Source: a virus. Taken from it: a DNA stretch of 36,311 nucleotides. The notes under the pieces were generated by a model that was not told the origin of the DNA, did not search any database, and saw only the letters and a list, made by a program, of their open reading frames with translations. The stretch covers positions 1-36,311 of the IMG/VR virus record IMGVR_UViG_3300030451_004680; one strand, 5' to 3'. Shown here piece by piece: positions 1 to 8,200 of this stretch. The first letter of the stretch is position 1. Each line of letters starts with the position of its first letter. A program made the position numbers and the translations under genes.

Positions 1-80
1 TCTGAATAATCCCTAATAGGTTGTGGTATATTGTTAATCATTTGCTCAGTCATAGGAGCAGAGGAATATCCTTGTATTCC
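1..80. repeat. Left copy of terminal overlap (circular contig)
   Basis: These bases recur at 36233-36311. The two copies agree except for a single T missing (or T to C) two bases from the window end. Because a coding frame reads through the join, this is best read as assembly overlap of a circular or circularly permuted molecule rather than a biological terminal repeat. A short real direct terminal repeat cannot be excluded from sequence alone. Confidence 0.9.
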
Positions 81-335
81 ACCCATGTTTTGTACTGGTG
101 GCAAATAACTACTTGTATTGACTGTCGGCATACCAAACGATTGTGCCGCCATGTCTGTATATTGATTTGCTAATTGTTCTTGCGGTGTGAGTGCAGCAAC
201 CTGCACACCAGTATCTGGTGTATAAGTGCTTAACAATGGCGCTAAGTCAGATGCCGTTCCTAAACCTTGTTGTATAGAAGTTTCGTAAAACTCTGGCAAA
301 ATTATTTCTTGTGTTTCTCTACCGCCTTTAGCCAT
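1..335 (-). CDS. Small Gln/Pro-rich virion-region protein, N-terminal part (split by contig break)
   Basis: It begins MAKGGRETQEIILPEF with an AAGGA ribosome site eight bases upstream. The frame runs off the left end and continues at 36232 down to a TAG at 36136-36138. Across the join the gene is 432 nt (143 residues) and ends GGSRGK. I do not recognise the family. It is low in hydrophobics, rich in Gln, Pro and Thr, and has no membrane segment. Its start overlaps the end of the upstream gene by eight bases, and a Gln/Ala-rich protein follows. The position between nozzle-side genes and internal virion genes suggests a small structural or ejected protein (inference). Confidence 0.85.
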   Translation of the reverse strand, partial: MAKGGRETQEIILPEFYETSIQQGLGTASDLAPLLSTYTPDTGVQVAALTPQEQLANQYTDMAAQSFGMPTVNTSSYLPPVQNMGGIQGYSSAPMTEQMINNIPQPIRDYS

Positions 336-711
336 CTTTTATGTCCTTATGAAAATGAACGTGCTGTAATGTCCAACCGTTTTCTGTTAATGGTTTTTTC
401 CACCCTAATCGACCTGTCATAATACCGCCAGTGCAACCGTGTGCTTTTGCCCAGACGCCAATATCGTGATCCATGTCCATAATTTGATCTAGTTCTCCAC
501 CAGCTAAAAATATATTAATTACTTTCTTTCTAGGATATATCACAATTTCTGTCACTATGCACCCCCTGGGTGCTGCCCATAATTGCATCGTGCCTTTTGC
601 AATACCTCTAACAATATCTTCCCATTCATGTGTACCGTTACAATACTCTAATGCTGCCTCTATCCAGGGCTTACATCTTTGTAAATCAGGGCTAAGTCTC
701 CAATGCTCCAT
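328..711 (-). CDS. Conserved phage protein, possible GNAT-like fold
   Basis: This is a 127-residue protein beginning MEHWRLSPDLQRCKPW. I chose the ATG that forms a TAATG overlap with the preceding gene rather than the TTG two codons upstream, because TAATG coupling is the rule in this operon. The middle has a strand-like segment (VIYPRKKVINIFLAGG), then a segment with GCTGGIMTGRLGWKKPL and a His-rich end. Size and pattern resemble small acyltransferase-fold proteins seen near tail genes of marine phages. No acetyl-CoA loop can be asserted. Its place between nozzle-side and internal virion genes favours a virion or assembly role. Confidence 0.7.
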   Translation of the reverse strand: MEHWRLSPDLQRCKPWIEAALEYCNGTHEWEDIVRGIAKGTMQLWAAPRGCIVTEIVIYPRKKVINIFLAGGELDQIMDMDHDIGVWAKAHGCTGGIMTGRLGWKKPLTENGWTLQHVHFHKDIKDG

Positions 712-1061
712 TACCAACTAGCTAACGCTACCCTTTTCCAAATTGCTGTATGACCGTCATAAGAACCTGTGCAAATGTAAATATATGTATTATCCCAGGC
801 AATCATACCTGCAACGTCACCGCTTGATCCTGTATTAGAAGTAGGTGTAGCTTGCTTCGTTGCAACCTGGCGAAAAGCACCACTTGCCGATACTACTACA
901 TAATTTTTTGTCCTATCCCATAACATTACCCCATCTTCAGATGGATTATCGTCTGCTGCAACATGATACAATTTTGGCAACTGTTTGCGTAAGTAAGCCA
1001 TGAGACTTAAACCCCAGGCTCTTACATCATCGCCAATTGGTGGTAATACTGGCGCTACCAT
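711..1061 (-). CDS. Small tail-region protein of unknown function
   Basis: A 116-residue protein, TAATG-coupled to the upstream nozzle-like gene (the ATG shares an A with that stop) and again to the next gene. The N-terminal half has a helical segment (VRAWGLSLMAYLRKQLP). The C-terminal part is beta-rich, with a Ser/Thr/Gly linker and a segment MIAWDNTYIYICTGSY before KRVALASW. This W/Y-rich ending resembles short modules on marine phage tail proteins that display surface loops. It has no signal peptide or membrane segment. A structural tail or fibre accessory role is inferred only from position. Confidence 0.7.
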   Translation of the reverse strand: MVAPVLPPIGDDVRAWGLSLMAYLRKQLPKLYHVAADDNPSEDGVMLWDRTKNYVVVSASGAFRQVATKQATPTSNTGSSGDVAGMIAWDNTYIYICTGSYDGHTAIWKRVALASW

Positions 1062-2584
1062 TATCTTTTACCCCCTTGTTTTGCATCTATTCGCATTGTG
1101 CCAACTTTCCATGCTGCGTATGGCGCATCTCCCTCTATCCTCATACGGATTTGCCTACCTGAAAACCGCACTGGTGTTGGATTTGCTGGTGTAAATGTGC
1201 CGTGAGTGCTTTCTGTACCGTTAGGAAAAAACCTACTTTTAAAACTAATATTTACATCGCCTTGCGTTTTTTCGTCTGGAATAAGATTTGTAACCTGCAT
1301 AATGTTTTCGCCAGTGCCAATACTGATTGGCGCAGTTTCTGCAAATACTGATTGTTGAGAAGATGAAGTTTCGTAACTCACACCAACTTCATGGTCAAAC
1401 AATTTACCGTGACTATCAAACATCATAGGAAACGCAAACACACCTCTAGGCACACCTGCTGTTCTTGACAAATCACCAATTAACCAATGATTTTCTTTGA
1501 AATCTAAAGCAACATACTTGTCTATTTCTGTAGCTGCATTTGAGCAGTAAAACCACCAAATTTCGCCTTGTTCTGCGTTAACGTGCGCCCAAGTTAAACT
1601 CTTTTGATCGACATTTAAATTTTCAAAAACATGATCGTGTACTGCACACGGTATTTCTTCGACACGGTTACCATCAAATCTAAAGAAACCACCGTTGCCC
1701 ATCCAAAAAACACCTATGTCAACGTCTGCTGCTGCCTTGCGCGAGATAATCCCACAAGATGTTCCCACCCTTTCAAATCCAAAAATATAGGGGCTACCAA
1801 TATATTTCGCACTAAAACAGTCTACGTCTGTAATGATAACTGTTTGTCCTCTTGTTCGTATTGCAGTTTGTATCGAACCAGAGGTTTGCAACTCTATATC
1901 ACCAGCTTCATTAGTTGATAACGCTGTCCACTGTGTATTATTTTCTTTGTCACACCACGCTACCTTGCGTGGATTACCACCAGCGCCCAGGGCAAAAATA
2001 AATCTTTCTTCCGTTACAATTAGTCCTGAATTGTTTACAGGCGCATTTGTAATAGGCGCTGCATCTGCTGTAGTGCCTAGTTGCCATTCTAATAAACGTC
2101 CATCAGTGCTTGAACAAGCTACTAAATATTCGCCCCAATTATCTAATGACCAAGTAGTTGCCGCAACAACGCTACCTGTGTCTGGTCTTGGTGTACCGTA
2201 AGTGTGACCTGTAAGTATTGTTGTGCCGTTACCTCCATAATATCCATAACCATAACCTAAGTTTTGGGCTGCAATTTCTGTGCCATCTGTAAGATCACTT
2301 GGTGTAATGTCAAATTTTGATCCAGCCGCAATACCTGCGAATAATTCGCTATATGACCCTGCTGCAATATACCTTGTACCATTTAAGCTTTTCCAGGCAT
2401 GCATACCTCTAGGTGCATATGTTGTCACTTGCCCTAATGATGGATGTAAACGCCAACCACCGACAGGACGCAAAGACCCATCACGCCAGCGCACTAATGA
2501 CCCATCACGCCATTTTCCAGACGCATCCAGGTCTGTTCCTGTTCTGTAAAAACCTGGTGGTATGTCTAAGGGTAGCAGTGTCAT
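1061..2584 (-). CDS. Tail nozzle / stabilisation protein, P22 gp10-like
   Basis: A 507-residue protein starting MTLLPLDIPPGFYRTGTD and carrying a short repeated segment (WRDGSLVRWRDGSLRPVGGW). This PPG-x-YR-x-GT plus W-x-D-x-LVRW pattern is typical of the P22 gp10-like stabilisation/nozzle family, which forms the distal tail hub of short-tailed phages and plugs the DNA channel. The rest is beta-rich, with many Trp and Gly (for example GYGYGYYGGNG), fitting a propeller-like hub. The usual length for the family is about 470-550 residues. The adaptor gene lies upstream in the same operon, matching a P22-like tail. The family call is from sequence pattern only. Confidence 0.8.
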   Translation of the reverse strand: MTLLPLDIPPGFYRTGTDLDASGKWRDGSLVRWRDGSLRPVGGWRLHPSLGQVTTYAPRGMHAWKSLNGTRYIAAGSYSELFAGIAAGSKFDITPSDLTDGTEIAAQNLGYGYGYYGGNGTTILTGHTYGTPRPDTGSVVAATTWSLDNWGEYLVACSSTDGRLLEWQLGTTADAAPITNAPVNNSGLIVTEERFIFALGAGGNPRKVAWCDKENNTQWTALSTNEAGDIELQTSGSIQTAIRTRGQTVIITDVDCFSAKYIGSPYIFGFERVGTSCGIISRKAAADVDIGVFWMGNGGFFRFDGNRVEEIPCAVHDHVFENLNVDQKSLTWAHVNAEQGEIWWFYCSNAATEIDKYVALDFKENHWLIGDLSRTAGVPRGVFAFPMMFDSHGKLFDHEVGVSYETSSSQQSVFAETAPISIGTGENIMQVTNLIPDEKTQGDVNISFKSRFFPNGTESTHGTFTPANPTPVRFSGRQIRMRIEGDAPYAAWKVGTMRIDAKQGGKR

Positions 2585-2588
2585 TTAA

Positions 2589-3005
2589 TTACTCTGGTTT
2601 AGTTGGAAATGTTACGCTGTTTGGAAAACCATCTTGTTGCGGCACGTTTAATAGGTCTGTTCGATATTGCGACCATTGAGATTGTTTATCTGCACCTAGA
2701 TCAGCCCACCGTAATGGATTGCTAACAATAGGGTCAACTTGATGTCTTAGCATGTAATCTCTTGTCCTTCTTACCCCTGCCGCAGCAGCCGTGTCTAATT
2801 CTTCTTGCGTTGGTGGCACGTAAGCAGAAAAATTTGATCCGATAAGTTCTAACAAAGCAGAATTGTCAATTGTCATGTCAGTGTCATTAGGGCTTAAATG
2901 ATAGTCAATCCAGCCAAATTGTGGATGATTGATTTCTACATCAAAGGATTGATTATCTGCTTGTAAAGATCGTGCGTTCCGTACTTCTGTTATTGTAATA
3001 CTCAT
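2589..3005 (-). CDS. Tail fibre assembly chaperone-like protein
   Basis: A 138-residue protein. Its C-terminal half has the pattern RTRDYMLRHQVDPI, then a helix (ADKQSQWSQYRTDLLNVP) and GFPNSVTFPTKPE. The W-x-x-YR-x-x-L-x-x-VPQQ-x-GFP-x-x-VTFPTKP signature is characteristic of phage tail assembly chaperones encoded next to tail fibres. The N-terminal half contains a beta segment likely to mimic or bind the fibre tip. It directly follows the fibre gene and overlaps its stop by one base, as expected for a cognate chaperone. It may help fold either the 305-residue fibre or the giant adhesin. Confidence 0.8.
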   Translation of the reverse strand: MSITITEVRNARSLQADNQSFDVEINHPQFGWIDYHLSPNDTDMTIDNSALLELIGSNFSAYVPPTQEELDTAAAAGVRRTRDYMLRHQVDPIVSNPLRWADLGADKQSQWSQYRTDLLNVPQQDGFPNSVTFPTKPE

Positions 3006-3922
3006 TAACTAATCCTCAACCATAATGTTGTTCTTGCAAATTCTCTGTGTCCACCCGAACTATCTGTTAAAAAGCTATCATATTGATTTTTATAATACCC
3101 AATATTACCCATACAACGCCAACTGCCTTGTGGCGCAGCTATTGTGCTTGTGCTTGCTGTACCTGACCACGTAGTCTCATTTATATCCGATATTGTGTTT
3201 GCAAATCGTAAACTTGAACCGCTTGCGGTGTCACCAGCTTCATATAAATTAGCAGTGTTGGTTACTTCTGCAAGCAAAGCATACGAGCCTACAGAACCTG
3301 CGGATGCACCTGCGCCTGTTGTAGATGTAACTGTTACAGTTGATCCACTTGTGCTAACAGAAATGCCAGTTCCAGCAGCAACACTGGTAATATAACCGCC
3401 ATTACTATGATCCCCCCAACTGTAAGCAGTGTTCCATTGACTTTGTGATGAAGTTGTTGGGATTGCATAACCACTTTGTAATTGTAGACTTATATTTCCA
3501 CTGGTTGTAATTGGACTGTTGCTTACAGTTAAACCTGTTGGCGCTGTCAAACCTACACTGCTTACTGAGCCACTACCAGTAGCACCGCCTACATAAGCAG
3601 CAATATCTGACATAGCCACTTGTTTCATTGTGCCATCATCATTTAAAACTACGCGATCAGCCGCGACTACTGTTGTTGACGTTGCACTTGTATCACCGTC
3701 TAAAACATTAATTTCTGCTGTTGTAACAGTTGCACCATCTAATTTGTTAAGTTCTGCACCTGTTGCAGTAACGACAGTGCCGCCAATATTTGGTGTAACC
3801 TGGTTTGTGCCGCCTGAGTTATTGTTAACTTCAGCAACAATTGCATCTAAAGCAGTATTTAATTCTGTACCCCAAGAATTTAAACTACCGCCAACTGTTG
3901 GTTTTGTTATAGATACTGCCAT
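3005..3922 (-). CDS. Tail fibre protein
   Basis: A 305-residue, Ser/Thr/Gly/Val-rich protein with essentially no basic residues for long stretches. It begins MAVSITKPTVGGSLNSWG, a common start for marine phage fibres. It carries the repeated shaft motif GAELNKLDGATVTTAEINVLDGDT (in two halves) seen in many fibre shafts, then a collagen-free beta-rich region and a distinct C-terminal tip (residues ~235-305) with W, Y and H. A chaperone-like gene follows immediately. The protein probably forms a trimeric receptor-binding fibre outside the virion. Receptor and oligomeric state are not visible in sequence. Confidence 0.8.
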   Translation of the reverse strand: MAVSITKPTVGGSLNSWGTELNTALDAIVAEVNNNSGGTNQVTPNIGGTVVTATGAELNKLDGATVTTAEINVLDGDTSATSTTVVAADRVVLNDDGTMKQVAMSDIAAYVGGATGSGSVSSVGLTAPTGLTVSNSPITTSGNISLQLQSGYAIPTTSSQSQWNTAYSWGDHSNGGYITSVAAGTGISVSTSGSTVTVTSTTGAGASAGSVGSYALLAEVTNTANLYEAGDTASGSSLRFANTISDINETTWSGTASTSTIAAPQGSWRCMGNIGYYKNQYDSFLTDSSGGHREFARTTLWLRIS

Positions 3923-3933
3923 TTACTTCTCCT

Positions 3934-4986
3934 TTATGCGGCTAATTGTGTCCAGGGGTCACTAGCTGCAATTTCTTCTTCTGCCCATGTTTCCGTTATA
4001 CTACCAGAAACGTCCGTCCATGTCTCTGGTGAAATTTCTGCCTCATTCCACTCCATCGTAACTACAACAGTTGGACTTGGCGTAACAATGCTTTCTGCCG
4101 CTAGAAAATGGTTTTGTGTCATTACAACACGACCAACAACTGCGGCTGGTATTACAGTAATAATATTCGGTCTAAAATCAGGTATATTCGTAATTGTTGG
4201 ACTTGATAGCACTGGTGTGCCAGTAACAATACCAGTAACTGGCATAGTCTGTACAAATTCTGAATTGGTTATTTCAGGTGTGCCAGTGACAATGTTTGTT
4301 GCAGTAAAATTGTTGATAATAAATGAAAACGGAGAGCCAACAAATGGCTGACCAGTTTCAATATTATTAGTGCCGATAGCTGTACTTGGTATTGATGTGT
4401 TACTTACAATTGGCGATCCACAAACTACATTGTTAGCTGTAAAATTATGTATTTGCGTAATTGTTGAGTTTGCTACACCTGGTGCGCTTGTTGCAATATT
4501 TTGTGCAACAAACGTTTCGTTTTCGCCCATATTAACAGTGTCAATACTAGGCGCATTTGCAACAATATTATTTGTACCTAGATCAACGTTTTGAGTAAAT
4601 GCTGCACTTGCAACATTTGGCGCTGCGGTTGCAATATTATTTGGAATGAGTGAACCATCTAAACCTGACAGAGATATTACAGGATTAGATGTCACAATGT
4701 TCGTAGCTGCCAAACTATGAACTTGAGTTACTGCAACCGTACTTACATTTGGCGATCCTGTAACAATTGAAGTTGCAACAAAAGTTTCGTTTTCACCCAT
4801 GTTTATGGATGAAACTACTGCTGCCCCTGTAGTGATAGATGTTGCGGAAAGTGACTGTTCTTCTGTTAGGTTTACCGTTGCAACGGTAGGTGCGCCAGTA
4901 ACAATATTATTTACTGTAACTGTTAGTTGACTTAAGACACCATCATCCGCAATTGGTGCTGATGCAACTGGCGCAAATCCAAACAT
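3934..4986 (-). CDS. Repeat protein with 13 NIVTGxP-type units, probable fibre shaft
   Basis: A 350-residue protein. From about residue 25 to 310 it is built of some 13 copies of a ~22-24 residue unit whose core is NIVTGxP (variants SITTGAA, NIATAAP, NIVANAP, NVVCGSP, NIETGQP, GIVTGTP), each followed by V-x-S/T-x-x-(hydrophobic)-x-Q and a short variable link. A twice-used link is NMGENETFVA. The last 40 residues are a Trp-rich tail (WNEAEISPETWTDVS, WAEEE, DPWTQLAA). The regular unit length fits a beta-solenoid or stacked-hairpin shaft. It lies among fibre genes and has no signal peptide. I do not recognise a named family. Confidence 0.75.
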   Translation of the reverse strand: MFGFAPVASAPIADDGVLSQLTVTVNNIVTGAPTVATVNLTEEQSLSATSITTGAAVVSSINMGENETFVATSIVTGSPNVSTVAVTQVHSLAATNIVTSNPVISLSGLDGSLIPNNIATAAPNVASAAFTQNVDLGTNNIVANAPSIDTVNMGENETFVAQNIATSAPGVANSTITQIHNFTANNVVCGSPIVSNTSIPSTAIGTNNIETGQPFVGSPFSFIINNFTATNIVTGTPEITNSEFVQTMPVTGIVTGTPVLSSPTITNIPDFRPNIITVIPAAVVGRVVMTQNHFLAAESIVTPSPTVVVTMEWNEAEISPETWTDVSGSITETWAEEEIAASDPWTQLAA

Positions 4987-4996
4987 AGTTTAGACC

Positions 4997-5257
4997 TTAT
5001 TCCTCTACAGCTTCTGGTTCTACATAATTTGCGTTTGCAGCCCAGGTTGTACCATCAAACGTGTATTTATTACCTGCCCAATCATCAGGGGTATTTGTAA
5101 TGTTTGCATAGACTGTTGTGGTTGTGTCATTTAAATCCGCAATAGTAAACTGTAGTGGATCACCTACTGTTATATTAGTAGCCGTTGACACAATACTTAC
5201 ATCATCCTCAATAGCGTATTTAGCTAAATTAGTTTCATTTTCTACAATAATTTTCAT
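4997..5257 (-). CDS. Small acidic fibre-region protein
   Basis: An 86-residue, acidic, beta-rich protein starting MKIIVENETNLAKYAI and ending with WAGNKYTFDGTTWAANANY followed by EPEAVEE. The GxKYxFDGTxW ending resembles short domains found beside marine phage fibre genes. It sits between the giant adhesin and the 13-repeat protein in one operon, with spacings of 3 and 10 bases. It is probably an accessory of the fibre complex. The function is not recognisable. Confidence 0.65.
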   Translation of the reverse strand: MKIIVENETNLAKYAIEDDVSIVSTATNITVGDPLQFTIADLNDTTTTVYANITNTPDDWAGNKYTFDGTTWAANANYVEPEAVEE

Positions 5258-5260
5258 TAT

Positions 5261-8200
5261 CTATCCTTTTACGATAAGTTTGGTTGCTGAAATTGCAGTG
5301 CCAGCAATGACAGATGGGCTGGCTGCTGTTGTGCTTAATGTTCCATCAGTTTGCACATAGTAAAGTTGACCTGCGGTAAGGCTTGATTGTGCATCATCTA
5401 CTGACCCTGCAATTTGAACGGTAGCAGTTGCACCATCAGCATATGCAGCATCGGATACCCCAATAAAATTAGTTGCCGTTAGGTTTGAAGAAGAAACCGT
5501 AGCGGCATTTTGTATGACCCTTGAATATCCGTCTAAGTTATTTGATGCATCACGCCCTCTATATGCAAGTACAACTACATTATTTGTACTGTCAAAAACA
5601 GCGCCAACTGTAACATATCCTGTTGATACTTCATAACCGTGAAATTCTGTTTCACTACCAAAACTTATTGATGTTCCACTGACTGTACCAAGTCTATAAT
5701 AGCCTTTGTTAGAGTCATTATCATCTGTATAGGCAACAAGTATTTTTTGAGCATCATCGTCATATACTGCACCAATCCTGTTAGAACGTGTTGCGTCTAA
5801 TTGTACAGGCGTTCCAAAGGTAATTCCTGTACCGCTAACCGTTCCCACTACGCCATATCCATAATAGCTGTTTTGTTGGTCATGGTAAAAAATAACTGTT
5901 TTACCGCTATTGACATCGTGGACAACGTCCATTGGATACGATCCATTGTTACTGTTAAATGTAGCATTTGAACCTGCGCTAAGAGTAGTACCACTGCAAC
6001 TTACTACAGCCGCTTTACCACCCGACTGCCTAAACGCAACAACAGTTTTGCTATTTGTAGAGTCATACCCTGCGCGGATATAACTTGTAGTAGCTGCATT
6101 TATCGTAACTGCTGACCCAAAAGTAAGGCTTGTTCCGCTTACAGTAGCGGCAATAGCCTTACAATGATATGAGTTGTCAAAATCCATAAATGCAATTACT
6201 ACTGCACCTGCGGCTGAGTCATAAACAGCTTCAATATCGTCTGCTCTACTGGATAACCAAACCGTTTCGCTGCCAAAGCTCATTGATGTGCCGCTTACCG
6301 TTCCCACAACCGCAGCACCGTATGTATCATCATTTACATAAGCAATAACAACTTTATTGTTTGCAGTATCATAAACCATGCTCATATGACTAGAACTATT
6401 GTTGTAAAATGTTACTTCTGACCCGAAGCTTATTGACGTTCCACTGACCGTACCAACAACAACTTTTGATACGCTACTTTCAACATAACCAACTATAACC
6501 TTTGAATTATCAGGGTCAAAAACTGCGGTTGTCGAGTTAGCATTACCGTCATTAAATTGAACGGCTGTTCCAATAGAGGCAGATTGTGAAGTTGTTGTCG
6601 TTCCCACTTTACTAACAGTGCCATTACTGTTTACTACAACCAGGTCACCATTTGCCAATGCGCCACTTGCAACCATCGTTGTTGTATTAGGCCGTTCAAC
6701 TGGCTGTCCAGATTTAATAAGTAACTGTGTTGCAGATACAGCCGTACCTGCAACTACTGAAGGTGAGCTTGGTGTAAGACCAATACTGCCATCGCTTTGA
6801 ACAAAGTAAGTTTGTGCAGGTGTTAAACTGCTTTGGGCATCATCTACTGAACCAGTAACTTGTATTGTAGCTGTCGCACCGTCTGAATATGCAGCATTAG
6901 ATACACCTATGAAGTTTTCTTCTGTTAATGCTCTTGTAATACTGTAAGCATTATTGAAAATAATGTAATCACCATAATTACTATTAGCAGTATCCATATA
7001 TACTGTGACCAATGAACCGTCTGCATAAGCAATAGTAGGGTAATCTATGGAATGAGAAGCTAACACAGTAGGAGTACTAAACGATATATCTGTGCCGCTA
7101 ATTGTTCCATTTACATATTCGAGATAAGCTGAGTTATAACTACTATGTGTAACAACAACTAACTTTTGTGCATTTTCATCATAAGCAACGGATGTACCGC
7201 GATAACCACCTGCCGTCATACCAGTAGAAGCTTCAGTTCCTAAAGATGGAGTTGTTCCGCTAATTGTTATAGTACGACCTCGTGTAGCAAAAGCACGTAC
7301 ATAAAAAACAGCTAATTTACTAGCATTGTCATCATAGCCAAAGGCATAATTAGAAGCAGAATTGCCAACCGTAACTCCACTTCCAAAACTAATACTTGTT
7401 CCAGAAATTGTTGCGACTTTTACATATCCAGCCCGACCAGAACCATCATAATCTTGAAAAGCTACAACAGTTTTTTGTGCCCCTTTGTCATACCCGACTG
7501 CAAATTGATGTGTATAACTACTTATAAAACTTGTGATACTACCAAAACTTATTGATGTTCCGCTTATTGTTCCTACCGCAGCGCGACCATGACTGTCTGA
7601 TTTTCTTCTGTAAGCAACGACCACTTTGTCAGCACTCGCATCATAAGTAATACGTGTATTATAACATGGATCGCCAAAATTGTTTTCTGATCCAAAAGAG
7701 ATACTTGTGCCTGATACAGTTCCTACAATGGCAGTGCAATAATCGTTGTTACCCTCGTCTTGATAACAGATAACGACTTTATCAGTATTCGGAATATAGA
7801 CCATGTCCATATACTCAACTGCTGATGCAAATTCTACTACACTGCCAAATGTAATAGTTGTGCCCGATATTGTTCCAACAACCGCTTTGCCTTTTGAGCT
7901 ATCACCATGATCGTCATAAGCAACAATAACTTTTCCAGAATTTGAGTTATAAACTACGTGTGGGCTGTTAGTTGTACTACTGTTAAAAGTTGTTTCAGAA
8001 CCTGTTGCTGCACTGACTGACTGTGTTCCTATTGCACTGACAGTTCCGTCTGCATTTAGAATGACCATATCGCCATTTGCTAGTGTACCTGCGGCTGTTG
8101 CTGTTATAGTTGGGCTTGTGTTACTATCATCTGCCCACGCATAATCTGAACCGTTCCAACTTAGAACCTGGTTAGCAGAGGCACTGCTTACATTTAAATG

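Noticed and set aside
1631-2679. Several open frames of 88-122 residues on the + strand opposite the nozzle gene
   Set aside because: They overlap a long recognisable gene on the other strand, are Ser/Cys/Pro-rich in a way typical of reverse-strand reading of AT-rich genes, and lack ribosome sites.
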